Source: Desulfovibrio sp. (GTDB lineage Bacteria > Desulfobacterota > Desulfovibrionia > Desulfovibrionales > Desulfovibrionaceae). From it: a stretch of 6,163 nucleotides of DNA. The translations under genes and the position numbers were made by a program. Within the stretch, counting starts at the first letter, position 1. The number at the start of each line of letters is the position of its first letter. The stretch is taken from the NCBI GenBank assembly GCA_014804915.1, contig JAAUYW010000023.1, positions 1-6,163 of the forward strand. The letters are read 5' to 3'. Of this stretch, positions 5,868 through 6,163 are shown piece after piece. A model generated the notes under the pieces. It had not been told where the DNA came from and did no database searches. It was given only the letters and a program-made list of their open reading frames with translations.

Positions 5868-6163
5868 ATGAAAAAACCAGATCCGAAGGATGCGAAATCC
5901 CAGCTTATGTCCATTCGCGCCTGGCTCAAGGTGCAGATGGATCATGAAACCTATGTGCCGCCCAAAAGCGGCGTGATTTTTCTGCAGGCGCTTATTGGCG
6001 TCTTCTTTTTTATATTTGTGGTCCGCTTCTGGTATTTGCAGGTCCACCGCGGCCCTGAATTTACGCGCCAGGCGCAGGATAACCGTATTCGCTATGAACG
6101 GATTTTCGCTCCGCGGGGCCGCATTCTCGATTCTGGCCAGAAGGTTCTGGCGGATAACCGCAC
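5868..6163 (+). CDS. mrdA: Penicillin-binding protein 2 (MrdA), N-terminal fragment cut by window end
   Basis: PBP2 is the monofunctional DD-transpeptidase of the elongation machinery; it cross-links peptidoglycan made with RodA. Only the first 98 codons are present, and the frame stays open to the last base. Visible are a cytoplasmic N-terminus of about 35 residues, a membrane segment at about 36-54 (IFLQALIGVFFFIFVVRFW, 37-55), the juxtamembrane YLQV, and the start of the pedestal (PBP dimer) domain. QDNRIRYERIFAPRGRILD (70-88) and VLADNR (93-98) match the conserved class B PBP opening. The transpeptidase domain with its SxxK, SxN and KTG motifs lies beyond the window. The start ATG 5868 is the first possible in this frame, since a TAG lies in frame at 5856-5858. 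Its Shine-Dalgarno is poor, and Met14 or Met24 are less likely alternatives. It starts 35 nt after the mreD-position gene; rodA would be expected next. Confidence 0.93.
   Translation, partial: MKKPDPKDAKSQLMSIRAWLKVQMDHETYVPPKSGVIFLQALIGVFFFIFVVRFWYLQVHRGPEFTRQAQDNRIRYERIFAPRGRILDSGQKVLADNR

Overview
The window looks like ordinary chromosomal DNA from a Gram-negative bacterium, most likely a deltaproteobacterium of the Desulfovibrio group. That assignment is an inference. It rests on the gene order mreB-mreC-(mreD)-mrdA, on a large GAF/GGDEF-like/TPR protein directly upstream, and on a tiny membrane-anchored Cys-rich protein of the FeoB-associated type. The DNA is moderately GC-rich and arginine is often encoded by AGG. 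All supported genes lie on the plus strand. I see no mobile element, RNA gene, CRISPR array or phage gene.

Region 1 (1-2855) holds two closely spaced genes, 8 nt apart. The first encodes an exported cyclophilin-type peptidyl-prolyl isomerase (49-642). The second encodes a 734-residue cytoplasmic protein (651-2855) with a GAF-like N-terminus, two GGDEF-like folds that have both lost the signature motif, a small beta-rich module between them, and C-terminal TPR repeats. This is the least understood gene here.

Region 2 (2856-3289) starts with a hairpin followed by a T-rich tract (possible terminator). A 64-codon Cys-rich single-span membrane protein follows, probably starting at TTG (2916-3110). 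Then comes a 179-nt non-coding stretch rich in symmetry: a possible second terminator, a 12-bp dyad, a tandem 10-bp repeat, and a pentamer recurring at exact 30-bp intervals.

Region 3 (3290-6163) is the cell-elongation (Rod complex) cluster: mreB (cytoskeletal actin homologue), mreC (membrane-anchored periplasmic scaffold), a polytopic membrane protein in the mreD position, and the first 98 codons of mrdA (PBP2 transpeptidase), which runs off the end of the window. Together these products position and activate lateral-wall peptidoglycan synthesis. The short gaps (21, 8 and 35 nt) suggest one operon, probably read from the region upstream of mreB.

No clearly new system is present. The points most worth a second look are the doubly degenerate GGDEF/TPR protein next to the mre cluster and the structured region upstream of mreB.
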